Below, piece by piece: positions 60,901-64,000 of a DNA stretch of 64,000 nt (its first letter is position 1; each line of letters opens with the position of its first letter). The stretch is taken from NCBI RefSeq assembly GCF_048128805.1, contig NC_135999.1:20690949-20754948 (forward strand), given 5' to 3'. The translations under genes were made by a program, and so were the position numbers. Under the pieces are notes generated by a model, which ran no database searches, was not told where the DNA came from, and saw only the letters and a list, made by a program, of their open reading frames with translations. The stretch is from Centroberyx gerrardi. Its lineage: Eukaryota > Chordata > Actinopteri > Beryciformes > Berycidae.

Positions 60901-63600
60901 CAGCCAGAGCTAGCTACCGTGTCAAATTGGCGATGAGGAGAGTATGACAGTGTAACGAGCATAAGAGCGTAAGAGCTGTTCTGATCGTGTGCTTGGTCGG
61001 GAGTTGGCGAGGCTTATGGGTATGGTAGAAGGTGTCATGGGACCTTATTTTTCAACACAAAATTGAAACATTCACCATAACTGATGATAGCAATTACATA
61101 ATGGAGCCTTGCGTCACCCCGTAAAAGATGATAAGCCTACTTGATACAGATCGGCTCTAAACAACAACAGAATGAAGTTGGACGGGTGGTTAACATGGGG
61201 AAATCACTTGCTAAACCACTGTACCACATGACTAGACAGCTCTATAAGCAGAAGCAGTCTTTAACAAGGTAAAACATCATCATGTGATGCAGTTTGTTCT
61301 TGCCTCTTTTATTAACCAACACCCAGGCACCGTGAGTTACGACAGTAAACTGCTGGTATCTAGTAAAGATCTTAGATCAGAGCGCTGACTTAGAATAGCA
61401 CTGGCCAGCTCTTCTTGACCATCTCATTCATAATCCTGTGAAAGGTAAATGTGATTCTGATGGCTCTACAAGTGGAAAACATGGGGGTCGGCCTTTCAAT
61501 GATCATCATCTGACCTCATGACCTCGGCATAGCTCATGGCCTCGTCGATGCCGGGGAAGGCGCTCATGGCCTCCTGCATCATCTTCTTGCCCATGCTCAG
61601 CATGTTGTCCTCCTCAAAGAACTCATCAGGCAGCTCTGCCACACCCAGGCTGGGGTCAATCTCCTGCACTCACACACACACACAGACCACACACACAAAT
61701 AACCAGAGCGTTACAAAATGGCGGCTTGGGTAATTTGCAAGGTTATTTTTTGAGGACCTCAGGCCATTTGGTCAATTATACAATGATGACTTGTGCTTCT
61801 CAGGGACATAAATGTGGAACTATCATGAGACTGAAGAGTCAGTGGGCACATGAGATGCGTTTCAATTTGCAAACACAGCATAAATAGACCTCTTTGTTAG
61901 CAAAGGTAAGTATGTTTCCATTCACCTGTCAAGCTAAATTTATGCTAACTTTTGAAATGCCGCAAAAAATAACGTGAATTAGGCAGGTTTCCATCAGCTT
62001 GGTTAAATAAAGTAAATAAAGAAAAACAGAAAGAGGATTTCAGGATGTCCAAAAGCCACTTTTGCACTGTTGTACAATGGAACTATACCAGTTGTATCAA
62101 GTCTACATCATTATTGATTTGATACATTTGTTTCCATTGCAATTTATTGGATAAGTTCTTTATCAACAACAACAAAAAACTGATTTGATGCATCATAGTT
62201 TGCAAAAATAAACACTTGGATAGAAACCCAGCTAATAACTAAGGTGAGAGAAAATCTAAATTCTGTAATCCGCATCTTAAATTCTATTCCTGAATGTTGC
62301 ATAAAAGTTGAAGAATTAACTTTTCGTCTTTCATTTGACCCTCTTCAAACGTTTAACAGGTGAGCAGTCATTGTGCATCCCTCATTTCCCACGTCCATTT
62401 TGCTTATTTGTCAGCTAAACCACATGGGCTTGTCTTTCTCAGCTTACCGTGACATCTCAAGAGGTAAATGTCAAACAATACCTATGGTTCTGGGAGAAAT
62501 AACCAGTTTTAAATTAATCAGGTGCGTAAAATAGGTGAAACAAATAAACATATAGCCTACTGTATATTTCTACTTTGCCCCTGTCTTTTGTGTACTCGCT
62601 TCATAATACAAATCACTCCTGGGTGTGCGCACTCTTCCACCTGCAGGGTGACTTACCATGGCAAAGAGGTTGTCATAGCCTTTGACCTTAGTAGGCACCT
62701 TGGAGAACTTCTGGTCAAAAGCATCAGAGATGTTGTGGGCAGGATCCGTGGAGATGATGAGGACGCTCTCCCTGACAGCAGCCAGCTGGACAGCCAAACT
62801 ACAGCTACAAATAAGGAGAAGACAGGCTTGTACTGCAAGTTGCATGTAGACGGAGGCACTTGACAGATTAAACTGTGATGTCAACAACGTGTCTTATCTA
62901 ACTATTCACCTTTATGTTGCTGCCATTGACTCACTACAGCTTGTGGGCATCAGTCTGGGACTAAAGCGATATTTTAATTTTGAGGCATAATTTGTTAGCT
63001 ACGTTAAGCTATAAGCTAACTGCTATCTGGTGTAACGTTATTCATAGTACGAGCAGATGTCCATTCGTCCAACTATTGAATGGGCACTAGATAGAAAGTT
63101 CTCCTGTTGCCTTTATCGGAAAATAAATGTTAACAAGTAATCTGTCGGTGTCACCCTGCACAATGGTGATCGATCCAGCCGACAATGTCATAAATCGATG
63201 TGTCAGCTGGCTAACGTTAGCGGCAATGTTTGAAAGAATTCAACTTGACTTAATTAATCAAAGTAACGGTTAGCTTAATTGATTTAATGCTAATGTATCT
63301 TAAGCTACTAGGCTAACGTTTGGTAAATTCGTGTCGTGCGAAAGTAATGACTCTTTTATAACGTTAAAATCCACGTCAACGTTGTTGATGGCTAAGCTAG
63401 CAAAGCGACGTAACATGAGAATACCATGTGGCAAATGAGGATTTCCCTTCTACTTACCTACATGTCGTTTTACCAACACCACCCTTCCCACCCACAAATA
63501 TCCATTTCAAAGATTTTTGCTCGATGATGTTTTTTAATGTTGGTTCTAATGGTTCAACATCAGGCGCATCTTCAAATTCGTCTTCCAATGAAGCTGCCAT
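57919..63600 (-). CDS. get3: Get3/ASNA1 (TRC40), tail-anchored protein targeting ATPase
   Basis: Seven coding exons (63600-63458, 62804-62657, 61663-61515, 60309-60159, 59886-59779, 58888-58691, 58047-57919) join in phase to 341 aa, close to human GET3 (348 aa). The dimeric cytosolic ATPase receives tail-anchored membrane proteins from the BAG6/GET4/UBL4A complex and hands them to the WRB-CAML receptor at the ER. The deviant Walker A loop [12 protein letters not shown] is at 37-48. Switch I has [12 protein letters not shown] (about 66-77) and switch [10 protein letters not shown] (about 160-167). The zinc-binding pair CKMC is at Cys283/Cys286. The hydrophobic client-binding helices around [19 protein letters not shown] are present. 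The start [14 protein letters not shown] is chosen by homology and Kozak context (AAGATGGC); the frame is open further upstream. The protein ends [10 protein letters not shown], as in the family. Confidence 0.96.
59063..59111. repeat. Perfect 19-base inverted repeat in get3 intron
   Basis: Left arm 59063-59081, GATGTCACAGCTCAATAAT, and right arm 59093-59111, its exact reverse complement, are separated by 11 bases. The hairpin lies in the intron between get3 coding exons 5 and 6. It is probably the centre of a larger palindromic element, but clear outer ends were not found. Confidence 0.8.
60744..60821 (+). pseudogene. Possible THAP-domain transposase remnant
   Basis: A 25-codon plus-strand stretch reads [20 protein letters not shown] before a stop shortly after. 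The spacing Cys-x5-Cys and the Phe-x-Arg-Phe-Pro word resemble the start of a THAP zinc finger, which occurs in P-element-like and other DNA transposases. It lies inside the get3 intron between coding exons 3 and 4, with nothing else of a transposase visible. It is weak evidence on its own. Confidence 0.2.
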
Positions 63601-64000
63601 CTTGTCTGTGTACAGCCCAGGTGGAATGTACCAAGTACTACTGTTGCCTTCAACTGCTTCTCGTAAGCTCGTATTTCTGAGCTCCATAGTAGTAAATACG
63701 ACGTATCTGCGCATTCAAATGGTTTTGGTTGTAAATAGTAACACAATGCACCCTGTGACAAAAGTAGTTTTATGGTGGGTGTTGTTTAATTTGAGAAATT
63801 AAGCAGCACAACGTTGGTCTGTGCTGCAGCGGCAGAATGAAAATGTGCACCTGGCTTGTTAGTGATGTTTTCATTTATTTAAAAAAAAACATGTGTGACA
63901 GCTAAAAGTGGTGAAAAAAGAAATGGGTATTATTATTTATATAGAATGTCAAACAATAACACATAGTAACAGTAGGCCTACATCGCTTGTAACATGCTTG
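63601..64000 (-). promoter_or_regulatory. get3: get3 leader and upstream flank
   Basis: The get3 leader and promoter must lie here, but no TATA box or other clear core element was seen. The region upstream of about 63780 is AT-rich with no gene. Confidence 0.4.

Noticed and set aside
1-64000. tRNA genes, rRNA genes, CRISPR arrays, bacterial operons, viral genes
   Set aside because: None was recognised. The regularly spaced repeats are microsatellites and the genes are all vertebrate, intron-containing or jun-type.

Overview
This window is nuclear DNA of a vertebrate, almost certainly a ray-finned (teleost) fish. The genes are intron-rich with GT-AG junctions. There are many CA/GA microsatellites and several small inverted-repeat DNA elements of kinds common in fish. 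The gene order prdx2(+) - junb(-) - hook2 tail(+) - best2(-) - get3(-) matches, in order and relative strand, the mammalian block PRDX2-JUNB-HOOK2-BEST2-GET3 (ASNA1). A sixth gene, wiz, lies divergently beside prdx2. Gene calls rest on reading the translated exons by eye; no database search was run. Exon boundaries were checked for splice dinucleotides, phase and a total length divisible by three.

Layout. Bases 1-8100: no gene recognised, only repeats. 8566-13746 (-): wiz, 8 coding exons, 835 aa, six widely spaced zinc fingers. 13800-15130: wiz leader and prdx2 promoter, with an inverted-repeat element in the wiz 5' intron. 16196-19792 (+): prdx2, 5 coding exons, 197 aa. 21069-21180: a cluster of STAT, CRE and CArG motifs downstream of junb. 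21764-22762 (-): intronless junb, 332 aa. 22760-23530: junb leader, promoter and an upstream CArG/Ets/AP-1 module. About 23.7-46.3 kb: roughly 22 kb without a recognisable gene, mixing simple repeats with non-repetitive blocks that look like conserved non-coding elements. 46334-47123 (+): only the last exons of a hook2-like gene. 48125-54708 (-): best2, 9 coding exons, 619 aa. 57919-63600 (-): get3/asna1, 7 coding exons, 341 aa.

The genes do not form one pathway. WIZ is a chromatin adaptor, Prdx2 a cytosolic thiol peroxidase, JunB an immediate-early AP-1 factor, Best2 a calcium-activated anion channel and Get3 the tail-anchored-protein targeting ATPase. The regulatory architecture of junb is the most informative part: the same perfect CArG box, CCATATATGG, occurs both downstream and upstream of the gene, each time with CRE/AP-1, STAT or Ets motifs. 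The downstream cluster resembles the serum-inducible 3' enhancer described for mouse JunB. The other main oddity is hook2, of which only the C-terminal tail is recognisable although its genomic slot is preserved. I found no evidence of a wholly new multi-gene system.
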